Source: CAYVWB01 sp964455395 (GTDB taxonomy: Bacteria; Desulfobacterota; Desulfovibrionia; Desulfovibrionales; Desulfovibrionaceae). From it: DNA of 64,000 nt. Of the stretch, positions 1-11,021 are shown piece by piece. Positions within the stretch are counted from its first letter, which is position 1; the number at the start of each line of letters is the position of its first letter. A program made the translations under genes and the position numbers. The stretch spans positions 1-64,000 of the forward strand of contig CAYVWB010000015.1 of assembly GCA_964455395.1 (NCBI GenBank), written 5' to 3'. Below the pieces are notes generated by a model. That model searched no databases and had not been told where the DNA came from. It saw nothing but the letters and a program-made list of their open reading frames with translations.

Positions 1-830
1 ACGGCTTCGGAGGCGGCCACGGCGTTGCCCACCACGTAATCCACCTCGGGGTGCGCAGCCAGGACTTCCCGCAGCAAGGCGCCTTGCGCTTCGGCGCCGG
101 TGTCGCCCCAGCGGACGTCCACCACGTCGATCTCGCCGAGGAAGAATTCGGTGGCGGCCTGGAAGCCCTCCAGGGTGTCGTCCGCCCAACCGGAGCCCCG
201 GGGGCCCGGCAAGAAGAGCACGCGCACGGCTTCGGCGCCGTTGCCTTCGGCGTCCGCTGCGACGTATTCGCCAGCGAAATAGCCCATGTCGTAGAAGGAC
301 ACGAGGGCCTTGGCGCGGATCTCGCCCGCGTGGATGTCGTTGACGACTTCAACCACGGGGAGGCCTTGCGCCGCGAGCTGCGCCACCAGCTCGTCGTTGC
401 CGGTGTAGCTGATGGAGCCGAGGATGACGCCGTCCACGCCTTGATCCGCGAACGCCAGCAGCTGCGCCTGTTGCGTCTCCAGTTCGTCGTAGCCGCCGGC
501 TTCCTTCAGCACGATGCGCAGCCCCAGCGCGGCGGCTTCATCCACCACGCCGTGGTTCACGGCAAGCCAGTAGGAATCCTTCAAATGCGGAAAAGCCACG
601 CCGATGGTGAAGGGTTTTTCGGCTCTGGCGGGGGTCTCCCAGACTTCCAGTTTGGGACCGCGCAAGCTCAAGGCGTGGCGGCCCGGCTCCTTGGTGGCTG
701 TGTCGTAGTTGCCGTAGAAGCCGGCGATGTCGATGGAAGCGGCGTGCGCCGCGCCACAGAGGAGGAGCGCCGCGAGGGAGGAAAGCAGCCAGGTCATTGC
801 GCGCATGAGGACCACCCGGAGTCTGTTCAT
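1..830 (-). CDS. torT: TMAO-sensing periplasmic protein TorT (3' end cut by window edge)
   Basis: About 276 residues are visible; the C-terminus lies beyond the left edge. The protein starts with a basic N-terminus and a hydrophobic signal peptide ending in CGAAHA near residue 30, so it is exported. The mature part reads as a type I periplasmic binding protein (FTIGVAFPHLKDSYWLAVN, then DGVILGSISYTGND, then VLFLPGPRGSGWADD), which matches the TorT family. TorT binds trimethylamine N-oxide and passes the signal to the sensor kinase TorS, which with TorR controls TMAO reductase genes. No torS or torR is in the window; they could lie to the left. ATG at 830 was chosen because it gives a complete signal peptide; ATG at 806 would also leave one. 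A ribose-type sugar-binding protein is the alternative reading. Confidence 0.8.
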   Translation of the reverse strand, partial: MNRLRVVLMRAMTWLLSSLAALLLCGAAHAASIDIAGFYGNYDTATKEPGRHALSLRGPKLEVWETPARAEKPFTIGVAFPHLKDSYWLAVNHGVVDEAAALGLRIVLKEAGGYDELETQQAQLLAFADQGVDGVILGSISYTGNDELVAQLAAQGLPVVEVVNDIHAGEIRAKALVSFYDMGYFAGEYVAADAEGNGAEAVRVLFLPGPRGSGWADDTLEGFQAATEFFLGEIDVVDVRWGDTGAEAQGALLREVLAAHPEVDYVVGNAVAASEA

Positions 831-1069
831 GGTTACCGACGATTTCGTACACTGCGCGGCGCCGCCGGGATTGTCATGGCGGCGTCGTCAGCATGCGGGA
901 AGCTGTAGGCGCCGCCATGCATGGGCGCACGTGAATATCGCTATATGGATAACACCAGACCCGAACCGGCGCGCGCCTCATCCCTCCATACACGAAGGCG
1001 TCGACCCTGGCAACGTCCGTCACCGGAAAGTATTGCATTTATGCACACATGGCGCACAGGAGCAGACGT

Positions 1070-2227
1070 CTACTCGAAGTAATTGAAAACCCGATAGCCT
1101 TCGCGCACCAGCAGCTCGTCACGCATGGCGGCCACCAAGTCGTAGCGCACCATCTCGCGCACCAGCTCCTCGAAGGTGGTGCGGGGCTCCCAGCCAAGCT
1201 GTTGGCGAGCCTTGGTGGGGTCGCCCAGCAGGGTCTCCACCTCCGTGGGCCGGAAATAGCGCGGGTCCACTTCCACCAGCACGCGACCGGGCGTCAGGTC
1301 TTTCGTGCAAAGCTCCACGCACGCGCCGTTCACCGCGATGTCTTTGGGCGTCACGGCGACGACCACGCCCCGCTCCGCTGCGCCCTCCCCTTCCCAGGCA
1401 AGCTCGATGCCCAACTCCGCCGCCGCCAACGTGACGAACTCCCGCACGGAGTGTTGCCGACCCGTGGCCACGCAATAGTCGTCGGGCGTCTCCGCCTGGA
1501 GGATCATCCACATCATCGTCACGTAGTCCTTGGCGTGGCCCCAGTCCCGCTTGGCGTCCAGGTTTCCCAGGAAGAGCTTGTGCTGCAGTCCCAGCGCGAT
1601 GCGCGTGATGGCCCGGGATATCTTGCGGGTGACGAACGTCTCCCCCCGCAAAGGGGATTCGTGATTGAAGAGGATGCCGTTGCACGTGAACATGTTGTAG
1701 GCTTCGCGATAGTTCACCGTGATCCAGTACGCATAGAGCTTGGCGCAAGCGTACGGACTGCGCGGGTAGAAAGGCGTGGTCTCCTTCTGGGGCGATTCCT
1801 GGATGAGGCCGTACAGTTCGCTGGTGGAAGCCTGGTAGAAGCGCGTGGTCTTCTCCATGCCCAGAATGCGCAAAGCCTCCAGCAGACGCAACGTGCCGAG
1901 GGCGTCCGAGTTCGCGGTGTATTCCGGGGACTCGAAGGAGACCTTCACGTGACTCTGCGCCGCAAGATTGTAGAGTTCGTCCGGCTGCACTTCCTGGATG
2001 ATGCGGATGAGGTTGGTGGCGTCGGTGAGATCGCCGTAATGGAGCACGAAACGACGGTTGGATTCGTGGGGATCCTGATAGAGGTGGTCGATGCGGTCCG
2101 TGTTGAAGCTGGAGGAACGGCGCTTGACGCCATGCACCTCATAGCCTTTGTTCAGCAGAAACTCGGCGAGATAGGCGCCGTCTTGCCCTGTCACGCCAGT
2201 GATGAGCGCGCGTTTGATTGCTTTCAT
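1070..2227 (-). CDS. gmd: GDP-mannose 4,6-dehydratase
   Basis: Converts GDP-D-mannose to GDP-4-keto-6-deoxy-D-mannose, the first step to GDP-fucose, GDP-rhamnose or GDP-perosamine for surface glycans. The 385-residue product has the extended short-chain dehydrogenase layout: NAD(P)-binding GVTGQDG at residues 11-17, the STSE active-site stretch at 134-137, and catalytic YACAK (Tyr159, Lys163). Length and the segment VKRRSSSFNTDRIDHLY are typical of the family. The ATG at 2227 is preceded by an AAGGAG ribosome-binding site; the frame stays open upstream but without family similarity. It lies about 100 bp downstream of a glycosyltransferase gene on the same strand, so the two probably share a transcript. 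No GDP-fucose synthase or reductase gene is next to it. Confidence 0.95.
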   Translation of the reverse strand: MKAIKRALITGVTGQDGAYLAEFLLNKGYEVHGVKRRSSSFNTDRIDHLYQDPHESNRRFVLHYGDLTDATNLIRIIQEVQPDELYNLAAQSHVKVSFESPEYTANSDALGTLRLLEALRILGMEKTTRFYQASTSELYGLIQESPQKETTPFYPRSPYACAKLYAYWITVNYREAYNMFTCNGILFNHESPLRGETFVTRKISRAITRIALGLQHKLFLGNLDAKRDWGHAKDYVTMMWMILQAETPDDYCVATGRQHSVREFVTLAAAELGIELAWEGEGAAERGVVVAVTPKDIAVNGACVELCTKDLTPGRVLVEVDPRYFRPTEVETLLGDPTKARQQLGWEPRTTFEELVREMVRYDLVAAMRDELLVREGYRVFNYFE

Positions 2228-2331
2228 GAAAGGCTCCTTGGCTCCCTGCACTCGGGAATAAGCGCGCTTGCAAGGCGCGGAAAGATTGGCGGTGGGAAAG
2301 GCTTGCTTGGTAAGCGAGATGCACGCGTGCG

Positions 2332-3516
2332 TCAAGGCTGCGCCAGTCGCGCGTAGAGCGTATGGTAGTCGCGAGCCATGCGCACGTCGTTGAAACGCGA
2401 CGCGCCGCGCTCGTATGCAGCGCGGGCCAGACTGCGCGCGCGGTGCGGCTTCGCCAGGAGAGAAGCCGTGGCCGAGGCGAGTTCCTCCCACCGGCCCGGA
2501 GGCGTGAGCACCGCCGTTTCGCCGTGCTGCGCCTGCTCGGGCACGCCACCCACGGCGAAAGCGACCACCGCGGCCCCGGCGGCCATGGCCTCCAGCACCG
2601 TCAACGGGTGGTTGTCCGCCAAAGTGGGATAGCAGAGCACATCCGCCGCAGTCATCACCGCCCGGACGCGGTCCGGCTCCAGATAAGGCAGCCGCAGCAG
2701 ATCGCCCTCCCGACCACTCTCCAGCTCCCCCATGAAGACTCCCACAGTCTCGGGCGCGCGCGTCTTGATGATCCGCCACAAGGAGTCCCAACGGTCCCCG
2801 GCCTTGTACGCCGCCTTGCGCCCCCCGTGCGCGGAAAACAAAACCACCCGCGCCTCGGGATCCACCCCCAGACTGCGCTTGGCCCTCGCCTTGGCTGCGC
2901 CGTCCGGCGGCGTGGTCGGCCAGGGGACGCCGTTGGGGATGAGCCGCACCGTCGGCGGCGTCTCATGCGACCCAGCGAAAGCCTCCGCCGCCTGCCGCTT
3001 CAACCACCCCGAAGGACTCACCAAGGCGGGGTCCAACGCCCGGAGCAGCTCCAGACGCCGGGCGCGCGCCGGGCCGGCGCGTTCGTAGCCGCGGGGACAC
3101 GGCTCCGGACAGCCCCGCACCGTTCCCTCGCATTCGAGCGGATAGACACATCCTCCCGATATCATCTGGAAATCATGCAACGTGACAACGGCCTTCACGC
3201 GTCGTCCCTGGAGGAACTCCAGCAGCGCCTCCCAGGACGCAGTGCTGTGCGCATGCACCACCGCCCCCTGCCGCATGGCTTCCTCCAACGCCGCAGGCCA
3301 CGGCGTGGCGTCCAATTGCGCTTGCCCCGCGGCGGTGACGGCCGCCTCGAAACTGTGGGTCACCCGCTGGTCCAGCTCGGCGGCGCGTTGACGCAACAGC
3401 TCGCTCACCCGAGCCGCGCCGCCCCGGCGTTCCAGCAGGGTGTGATGATGGATGCGGATCACGACACGCCCCCCCCCGGCCTCCGCCTTGCGCGCGCTGC
3501 GATGCTGCGATGACAT
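2332..3516 (-). CDS. Glycosyltransferase family 4 protein
   Basis: A GT-B fold, retaining glycosyltransferase of 394 residues that would transfer a nucleotide-activated sugar to a surface glycan at the cytoplasmic face of the membrane; donor and acceptor cannot be read from the sequence. The N-terminal domain starts VVIRIHHHTLLERRGGAARV. The C-terminal donor-binding domain carries RLIPNGVPWP (about 191-200) and the segment DNHPLTVLEAMAAGAAVVAF (301-320) with the family's EAMA core, followed by GGVPE. Four cysteines at 123, 129, 136 and 140 resemble the small cysteine cluster of some GT4 enzymes. The first 35 codons lie inside a 196-bp tandem duplication that extends upstream, so the promoter and start region are repeated. 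Probably co-transcribed with gmd, which follows. Confidence 0.85.
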   Translation of the reverse strand: MSSQHRSARKAEAGGGRVVIRIHHHTLLERRGGAARVSELLRQRAAELDQRVTHSFEAAVTAAGQAQLDATPWPAALEEAMRQGAVVHAHSTASWEALLEFLQGRRVKAVVTLHDFQMISGGCVYPLECEGTVRGCPEPCPRGYERAGPARARRLELLRALDPALVSPSGWLKRQAAEAFAGSHETPPTVRLIPNGVPWPTTPPDGAAKARAKRSLGVDPEARVVLFSAHGGRKAAYKAGDRWDSLWRIIKTRAPETVGVFMGELESGREGDLLRLPYLEPDRVRAVMTAADVLCYPTLADNHPLTVLEAMAAGAAVVAFAVGGVPEQAQHGETAVLTPPGRWEELASATASLLAKPHRARSLARAAYERGASRFNDVRMARDYHTLYARLAQP

Positions 3517-4022
3517 GATGACGTGACCACTGAATGCCCGATGACCCGATGGCGCATTGGCCCGATGGCGCGAAAAGGCCCCTTCACGGCGACGCCTCCC
3601 CGGCCCGGGCCGCGCCGCCCCGGCGTTCCGGCAGGGTGTGATGATGGATGCGGATCACGACACGCCGCCCACCGGCCTCCGCCTTGCGCGCGCTGCGATG
3701 CTGCAATGACGTGATGACGTGACCACTGATTGCCCGATGACCCGATGGCGCATTGGCCCGATGGCGCGAAAAGGCCCCCTCACGGCGACGCCTCCCCGGC
3801 CCGGGCCGCGCCGCCCCGGCGTTCCGGCAGGGTGTGATGATGGATGCGGATCACGACACGCCGCCCACCGGCCTCCGCCTTGCGCGCGCTGCGATGCTGC
3901 AATGACGTGATGACGTGACCACTGATTGCCCGATGACCCGATGGCGCATTGGCCCGATGGCGCGAAAAGGCCCCCTCACGGCGACGCCTCCCCGGCCCGG
4001 GCTGCGCCGCCCCGGCGTTCCC
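3413..4022. repeat. 196-bp tandem repeat, about 3.1 copies, containing the 5' end of the GT4 gene
   Basis: Units begin at 3413, 3609 and 3805 with a partial fourth unit that ends near 4022. The copies differ by only a few bases (for example tgaatgcccg against tgattgcccg). The unit holds the first 104 coding bases of the GT4 gene at 2332-3516 plus about 90 bp upstream of it. The two outer copies therefore carry headless gene starts on the minus strand, which read VVIRIHHHTLPERRGGAARA and then run into stop codons. High identity suggests recent or homogenised duplication by slippage or unequal recombination. Confidence 0.92.
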
Positions 4023-4041
4023 AAGCGGGGCGCGTTCTGGT

Positions 4042-5172
4042 ATGGGATGTGACGTGTTGACCATTGCTTCCACGAATACGCCGTCGAGGCGCCGGTGGCA
4101 ACGCCTGCTGCAGGGGCGGGTGCGCAGGCGGGTGCGGAAACTGCTGCGTCGCGCCGCGCCGGCGCTGGACTTGTGCCTGACGCCGCTGACATTGGCCGGG
4201 GGCGCATGGCTTTGGCTGGCCAAGTGGATCGGCATGTCCCGCCTGCCGACGACACGTCGCTTGCTGGACCGCCTGGGCGTGCACCCCATCCGCCGCCATT
4301 TCTATGAACCGTGGCCTGCCGAACAGACGGCGGTGACGCCGGCGCCCCGCACCCTGCCCGGCCTGCGCCTGGACACGCCGCGCCAGCTGCGTTTTCTGGC
4401 CGGCCTGGAGGGGTTCGCCGACGAAATCCTCGCCATGCCGGACACGCCCCGCCGTCGCGAGTTCCACTTCGGCAATGACGCCTACGACCTTGGCGACGCC
4501 GAAGTGCTCCACGCCGTGCTCCGGGCGTGCAAACCCCGCCGCGTCATCGAGGTGGGCAGCGGCATGTCCACCCTCCTCGCCGTGCGCAGCCGCGCGCTCA
4601 ACGCAGCCGAAACTCCCGACGGCGGCCACCTCCACACGGTGGTGGACCCCTACCCCCGGCCGTGGCTTGCGACGTGCGGCGTCCAGGTGCTGGCTCATCC
4701 CGTCGAGACGCTCGATCCGGCTTTTTTCGACAGCCTCGAGGCGGGGGACATCCTCTTCATCGACTCCTCCCATGTGACGCGGGCCGGCGGCGACGTCTGC
4801 TTCCTCTACCTGCACGTGCTGCCCCGCCTTCGGCCGGGGGTTTTCATCCATGCGCATGACGTCTTCACTCCCCGGGACTATCCGCGGGCTTGGCTCGTGG
4901 ACCAGCGCCGGCTCTGGACGGAACAGTACCTGCTGGAGGCGCTGCTCTCCGGTGGGGACCGTTTCGAGATCCTGGCGGCGGTGAACCACCTGCGTCACGT
5001 CGCGCCGGAGGCGCTGGGTCGCGTCTGTCCTCGCTTGAGCGCCCGTCTGGCCGTCCTCCCTGCGACAGGCGCGCACGCTCCGAATGCCGACGTCCTGGAG
5101 CCGGGCGCCTTCTGGATGCGGGTGACGCATGAGGAGGGGGAACGGACCGACGCGGACGGGTCGCGCTCGTGA
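4042..5172 (+). CDS. Class I SAM-dependent methyltransferase, MT24-like
   Basis: A 376-residue protein with a methyltransferase Rossmann domain in its C-terminal two thirds: the SAM-binding glycine motif VIEVGSGMST at about 168-177, DPYPRP after the next strand, GDILFIDSSHV with the acidic pair typical of class I enzymes, then FIHAHDVFTPRDYP. The layout resembles sugar or small-molecule O-methyltransferases of the Methyltransf_24 group; the substrate is not evident. The first 70 residues are strongly basic and include one hydrophobic stretch (LTPLTLAGGAWLWLAKWIG), which may attach it to the membrane. ATG at 4042 was chosen because the open frame upstream lies in the tandem repeat and shows no family similarity. 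It sits among glycan genes but is divergent from them. Confidence 0.75.
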   Translation: MGCDVLTIASTNTPSRRRWQRLLQGRVRRRVRKLLRRAAPALDLCLTPLTLAGGAWLWLAKWIGMSRLPTTRRLLDRLGVHPIRRHFYEPWPAEQTAVTPAPRTLPGLRLDTPRQLRFLAGLEGFADEILAMPDTPRRREFHFGNDAYDLGDAEVLHAVLRACKPRRVIEVGSGMSTLLAVRSRALNAAETPDGGHLHTVVDPYPRPWLATCGVQVLAHPVETLDPAFFDSLEAGDILFIDSSHVTRAGGDVCFLYLHVLPRLRPGVFIHAHDVFTPRDYPRAWLVDQRRLWTEQYLLEALLSGGDRFEILAAVNHLRHVAPEALGRVCPRLSARLAVLPATGAHAPNADVLEPGAFWMRVTHEEGERTDADGSRS

Positions 5173-5317
5173 CGCCGCGCCGCGTCATCGCACGTGGGTG
5201 CGGAGGCGACGGTCCCTCCACGCGACATCGTGAAATCAACAAGCATGCCAAGACCATACGGATGACGGACGGACGCGACAGGCGTGGCGCCACCTGCGGG
5301 AACGGCAGACCGCGGTC

Positions 5318-5797
5318 TCAACCATCCCGCCCCGGTCTGGTGCGCATGCGCTTCACCTCGCTGCGTTGGCGCTTGTTCTCCAGCCGCTTGCGACGGACGC
5401 CGTTGGGGACGCGTGTCGGACGGCGCGCCTTGCGAGGCCGCAACGCATCCCGCAGCAGGCTCAACAGACGGCGCTGCGCCAGATCGCGGTTGGTCTTCTG
5501 GCTGCGGCTCTCCCGGCTGACGACGGTGAGCACGCCGCGGGAGTCCAGCCGCGAGGCGAGCTTGTCCGCAAGAACCGTCTTGGTCTCCTCGCCGAGGCTC
5601 GCGGACTGCGCCACATCCAGGGAGAGGGCCACGGCGGTGTCGCTGGTGTTCTGATGTTGCCCGCCGGGGCCGCCTGCGCGCATGGTCCGCAACTCCAGTT
5701 CCCGCAAGTCGAGCGACACGCCAGGCGCAAGGCGGACGATGGGCCCTTCCGATTCGGGCGAGGGTGGCGAAGCCGGAGGGCGTGATGGCGCGTGCAT
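5318..5797 (-). CDS. arfB: Ribosome rescue factor, peptidyl-tRNA hydrolase ArfB/YaeJ
   Basis: Releases peptidyl-tRNA from ribosomes stalled on non-stop messages. At 159 residues it is slightly longer than E. coli ArfB. The catalytic GGPGGQ motif is at residues 42-47, followed by HQNTSDTAV as in the family; the Gln of GGQ positions the hydrolytic water. The C-terminus is rich in Arg and Lys (RRKRLENKRQRSEVKRMR), matching the unstructured tail that ArfB threads into the empty mRNA channel. The N-terminal 20 residues are low-complexity proline and serine. The gene begins only 3 bp after the stop codon of the coiled-coil protein gene upstream, so the two are probably one transcript. Full release factors RF1 and RF2 are excluded by length. 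Confidence 0.9.
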   Translation of the reverse strand: MHAPSRPPASPPSPESEGPIVRLAPGVSLDLRELELRTMRAGGPGGQHQNTSDTAVALSLDVAQSASLGEETKTVLADKLASRLDSRGVLTVVSRESRSQKTNRDLAQRRLLSLLRDALRPRKARRPTRVPNGVRRKRLENKRQRSEVKRMRTRPGRDG

Positions 5798-5800
5798 GCG

Positions 5801-6415
5801 CTAGGGCAGAGGCGGCATGGCGTCCCGAAGGTCCTTGATGTCGCTCTGCAGTGTCTTCTTCTGTTGTTGGAGCTGGTCGATGATGTCTTCCAGTTCGCGG
5901 ATGCGTTTGTTGTGCCGCAGTTTCCATCGCTGTCGTTCGGCGCGCACCCGGTAATTCTTCTGCTCCTGAATCTCCTCCCGCGCGCCGGCGATCTGGCTGT
6001 CGATGCTCTTGATGTTCTTCTCCATGGCGTTGATGCGCGTCTGGATCTCCTGCCGGGCTTCTTCGATCTCGCGGCGGCGTTTGCGCTCCTCGAACTTTTC
6101 CTCCAGGGCCTCGCTCTTGGCGGGATCGGCTTCCTCCACCACGCCGTCGGCGCCTCTGTTCTCCGGCGCGTCGGGCGAGCTGGGGGGCCGCCCTGTGGTC
6201 CCGGTGGTCCCGGAAGGCCCGGACGCAGCTCCCGGGGCCTCCGGCTTCACCTCGATGACGCGTTCGTCGCCTTGCGGGTCCTCCCATTTGAGGACGTTGC
6301 GGGCCGCGCTGGCGCCCTGTGGAGTCGTCAACAGCAGCACGCTCGCCATCATCATGAAGACGAAGGCGACGCGCCTGCTGCGCATCCAGGACTTGAACAA
6401 AGGCGACTTGACCAT
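5801..6415 (-). CDS. Secreted coiled-coil protein with DUF4124-like start
   Basis: A 204-residue exported protein of unknown function. After a basic start it has a signal peptide (VAFVFMMMASVLLLTTPQGASA) cleaved near residue 37, then RNVLKWEDPQGDERVIEV, which resembles the short DUF4124 segment found at the start of many secreted proteobacterial proteins. A linker rich in Gly, Pro, Ser and Thr follows. From about residue 100 to the end it is a continuous charged helix with heptad-like spacing (EEKFEERKRRREIEEARQEI), so a periplasmic coiled coil is likely. The ATG at 6415 has GGAG upstream. It precedes arfB by 3 bp, but no functional link between the two is known. Confidence 0.7.
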   Translation of the reverse strand: MVKSPLFKSWMRSRRVAFVFMMMASVLLLTTPQGASAARNVLKWEDPQGDERVIEVKPEAPGAASGPSGTTGTTGRPPSSPDAPENRGADGVVEEADPAKSEALEEKFEERKRRREIEEARQEIQTRINAMEKNIKSIDSQIAGAREEIQEQKNYRVRAERQRWKLRHNKRIRELEDIIDQLQQQKKTLQSDIKDLRDAMPPLP

Positions 6416-6758
6416 GACAGCACGCTCCAGGATTGTATGTCGCACGCAAAACGATTCAATGCGCACGCGTACCATGCCACATTCCGGTGTCTGGGAAAAG
6501 TCCCCCCATCCGGGATGCTTCCGACAGCATGGGAGCCTTGCGCGCATGAGAGACGCCGCTGCACCGAGTCGCCGGAAAGAGGGTGTGACGATTTTCGTCG
6601 ATGCGTGCCCGAAAGGCCTGGAGCGCACATTCCGGCATGCGTCCCGAAGCGCCGGACGCCGCAAGGCGACGGCCGATTCGATCAGGGATCGAACGACCGC
6701 CGCCGTTGGGCAGTGCGGGGGCCGGGGAAGCGCTTCCCACCGGGAAGCACAGGCGCGG
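6416..6758. other. Intergenic stretch between glgB and the coiled-coil gene
   Basis: About 340 bp with no supported gene on either strand. It should hold the promoter of the minus-strand gene that starts at 6415 and, at its right end, the 3' end signals of glgB (two overlapping hairpins). Short open frames here lack ribosome-binding sites and family similarity. Confidence 0.6.
6725..6748 (-). terminator. Overlapping hairpins downstream of glgB
   Basis: Just past the glgB stop codon is the perfect palindrome gggaagcgcttccc (6725-6738). It overlaps a second 7-bp hairpin, gcttccc-acc-gggaagc (6732-6748). The two stems exclude each other. No T-run follows on the minus strand, so a role in termination or mRNA 3' protection is only likely. 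Confidence 0.4.
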
Positions 6759-8729
<1,971 letters not shown>

Positions 8730-8758
8730 GTCGGCTCCTTTGCGACTGGCGGCGCGCT

Positions 8759-10219
8759 TCAAAGCACGGCGCCGAGTTCGCGGTAAAGGTCCAGATAGCG
8801 CGTGGCGGCTTTCTCCCAGGTGAACTCCTGGCGCATGGCGCGGTCGCGCATGGCCGTCCACGCGTTCGTGTCTTCCCAGAGGGCCACGGCGTCCTTGGTG
8901 GCTTGGAGAAAGGGCGCTGCCTCCGCCGTGGCGAAGGTGAAGCCGGTGGCTTCAGGGTGGGGATGGGAAACGATGGTGTCGCGAAGGCCCCCGGCCGCCG
9001 TGGCCACGGGGGGCGCGCCGTACCGCAGGGCGTACATCTGGGTGAGGCCGCACGGTTCATACCGTGAGGGCATGAGGAAAATGTCGCAGCCCGCCTGGAT
9101 GCGGTGCGCGAGATCCTCCGTGTAGCCCACGATGGCGGAGAGCCGCCCGATGTAGTCCTCCATGTAGCCGAGGATCTGTTCCTCGAAGAGATGATCCCCC
9201 TCGCCGAGAATGACGAGCCCCACATCCAGCTTCATGATCTCCGGGATGATTTCGATGAGCAGGTCGATGCCCTTCTGCTCCCGCAGCCGCCCGATGAAGC
9301 CCAGCACGGGACGCTCGTGCAAGGCCTCGTCCATGCCGTATTCTTCCAGCAAGTGGGCTTTGCAGGAAGCCTTGCCCGCGACGTCCTCCGCAGAGTAACA
9401 GCAAGGCAGGTATCTGTCGTTGCGGGGGTCCCACACGTCGTAATCCGCGCCGTTGAGGATCCCCCGGACGCGGTCCGCCCGTTTGGTGAGAATGCCTTCC
9501 AGGCCGCACCCCGTATCCGGGGAGATGCGGATTTCCTCGGCGTAGCTGGGGCTCACGGTGGTCACCACATCCGCGTAGGCTATGCCGCCTTTGAGCAGGT
9601 TGAAGTCGCCGAAGTACTCCACGCCGTCCACGCTCCATGCATGGGGCGGCAGCCCCGAGTTGAAGAACAGCCGGGAGGAGAAGCGACCCTGGAAGGCGAG
9701 GTTGTGGATGGTGAAGATGGTGTGCGTCTCCCGCCATGCGGGGTTGGACGCGCGCAGGAAGTTGGCGAAGGCCGGGATGAGCGCCGTCTGCCAGTCGTTG
9801 GCGTGCAACACGGCTGGCGGCGTCTCCAGCAGCTGCGCCAACTCCAGTACGGCGCGGCTGAAGAAGATGAAGCGTTCGCAGTTGTCGAAATAGTCGCCTT
9901 TGTAGGTATTGTAGTAGAAGCGGCGGTCGAAGTACTCGTCCTTGTGGATGAAGTAGACGGGCATGCCGTGGAAGTCCGCCATGTAGACATCGCACGTGAT
10001 GGGCGGCCACGGGTACCCCACCGGACAATCCGAATAGATGAGATGCAGCGGATATTCCGAGGTGTTCAGACGACCGTACAATGGTGTGACGATGGCCGTG
10101 TTCAGACCTTTACGGTGCAACGTCAGCGGCAGCGCGCCCATGACGTCCCCCAGGCCCCCCGTCTTGGAGAAAGGGTACATCTCCGAAGCAGCGAAGAGTA
10201 TGAGTGGCTTCGGCGGCAT
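8759..10219 (-). CDS. glgA: Glycogen synthase (ADP-glucose type, GT5)
   Basis: Elongates alpha-1,4-glucan from ADP-glucose. The 486-residue protein starts MPPKPLILFAASEMYPFSKT and has the family's KTGGL nucleotide-sugar motif at residues 19-23, the segment VSPSYAEEI, GILNGADYDVWDP, and the C-terminal donor site with PSRYEPCGLTQMYALRYG, whose Glu is conserved in retaining GT5 enzymes. The length is typical of bacterial GlgA. The ATG at 10219 is preceded by a strong AAGGAGGG site. First gene of a glgA-glgB operon; the 230 bp upstream is free of genes and should carry the promoter. ADP-glucose must be made by an enzyme encoded elsewhere. Confidence 0.97.
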   Translation of the reverse strand: MPPKPLILFAASEMYPFSKTGGLGDVMGALPLTLHRKGLNTAIVTPLYGRLNTSEYPLHLIYSDCPVGYPWPPITCDVYMADFHGMPVYFIHKDEYFDRRFYYNTYKGDYFDNCERFIFFSRAVLELAQLLETPPAVLHANDWQTALIPAFANFLRASNPAWRETHTIFTIHNLAFQGRFSSRLFFNSGLPPHAWSVDGVEYFGDFNLLKGGIAYADVVTTVSPSYAEEIRISPDTGCGLEGILTKRADRVRGILNGADYDVWDPRNDRYLPCCYSAEDVAGKASCKAHLLEEYGMDEALHERPVLGFIGRLREQKGIDLLIEIIPEIMKLDVGLVILGEGDHLFEEQILGYMEDYIGRLSAIVGYTEDLAHRIQAGCDIFLMPSRYEPCGLTQMYALRYGAPPVATAAGGLRDTIVSHPHPEATGFTFATAEAAPFLQATKDAVALWEDTNAWTAMRDRAMRQEFTWEKAATRYLDLYRELGAVL

Positions 10220-10451
10220 TCATCCCTCCTTGGCGGCGCGCGCTCTTCGCGTGAAGCGCCGCTTCGGGTTATGACCCTTCATCTCGGCAAGGGTTTGTGA
10301 ACTATATACACAGCCTATGGCATGGACGCGACGACTTGGCAACCCGTCTTCACCACTTGCGCCTGCTTGTCACACGACATACACATTCGCCACCCGCCCA
10401 ATGGACCCTCCGGCCAGCACCGTCTCGCCCGACTTCCATCCGGACTGCGCC

Positions 10452-10910
10452 TCACGCAGCGGATTTGGGCAACCGCAAGGAGAAATCCCGCAGGATGAGA
10501 CCATGATCGAACGCCAAGGACGCCGGCGGCGCGTTCAACGGGAAAAACCGCGCTGCGCCTGCGTCGTCGCCCGCCACGAGCTGTTCGGGATGCGACGTCT
10601 GCGCGGTGAACACCACCGAAAGCGTATGTTGACGAGGGTCACGCGCCGGATCGGAATAGACGCCCAGCAACCCCGTGAGCGTCACCTCCAGACCGGTCTC
10701 CTCCCTGGCTTCGCGGATGGCGGCTGCTTCCACGGTCTCGCCGGCATCCACGAAGCCCCCCGGCAAGGCCCACCCCGGGGGGAAGTTCTTGCGCTCGATG
10801 AGCACGACGCCCCGCGCCGGGTCGAAGATCACCACGTCCACGGTGGGTGTGGGGTTGTCATAGCGGCCGGTGAGCTCGCCGCAGTGGGGGCACGCAAGGG
10901 GCTTGGCCAT
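10452..10910 (-). CDS. Nudix hydrolase with N-terminal zinc ribbon half-site
   Basis: A 152-residue pyrophosphohydrolase of the Nudix superfamily that splits a nucleoside diphosphate linked to another group; ADP-ribose is the usual guess for this subgroup, but the substrate cannot be read. The complete Nudix box (G-x5-E-x7-REUxEExGU) spans residues 52-74, from GFVDAGE to REETGL, and supplies the metal-binding glutamates. The N-terminus has CPHCG at 7-11, half of a zinc ribbon. The start at 10910 has GGGAG upstream; an in-frame ATG at 10925 would add five residues. It is transcribed away from the GT9 gene at 11022 and toward glgA. Confidence 0.88.
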   Translation of the reverse strand: MAKPLACPHCGELTGRYDNPTPTVDVVIFDPARGVVLIERKNFPPGWALPGGFVDAGETVEAAAIREAREETGLEVTLTGLLGVYSDPARDPRQHTLSVVFTAQTSHPEQLVAGDDAGAARFFPLNAPPASLAFDHGLILRDFSLRLPKSAA

Positions 10911-11021
10911 GTGGTCTCCCGCCATGTGTCTCTGGATGGATCGAATCGGGCCGGGCCAGGCCCCAACGCGTCTGTTCAAACATTTTCCAGGCGATACCCG
11001 GCATCCTAGCGTTTCCTGACC

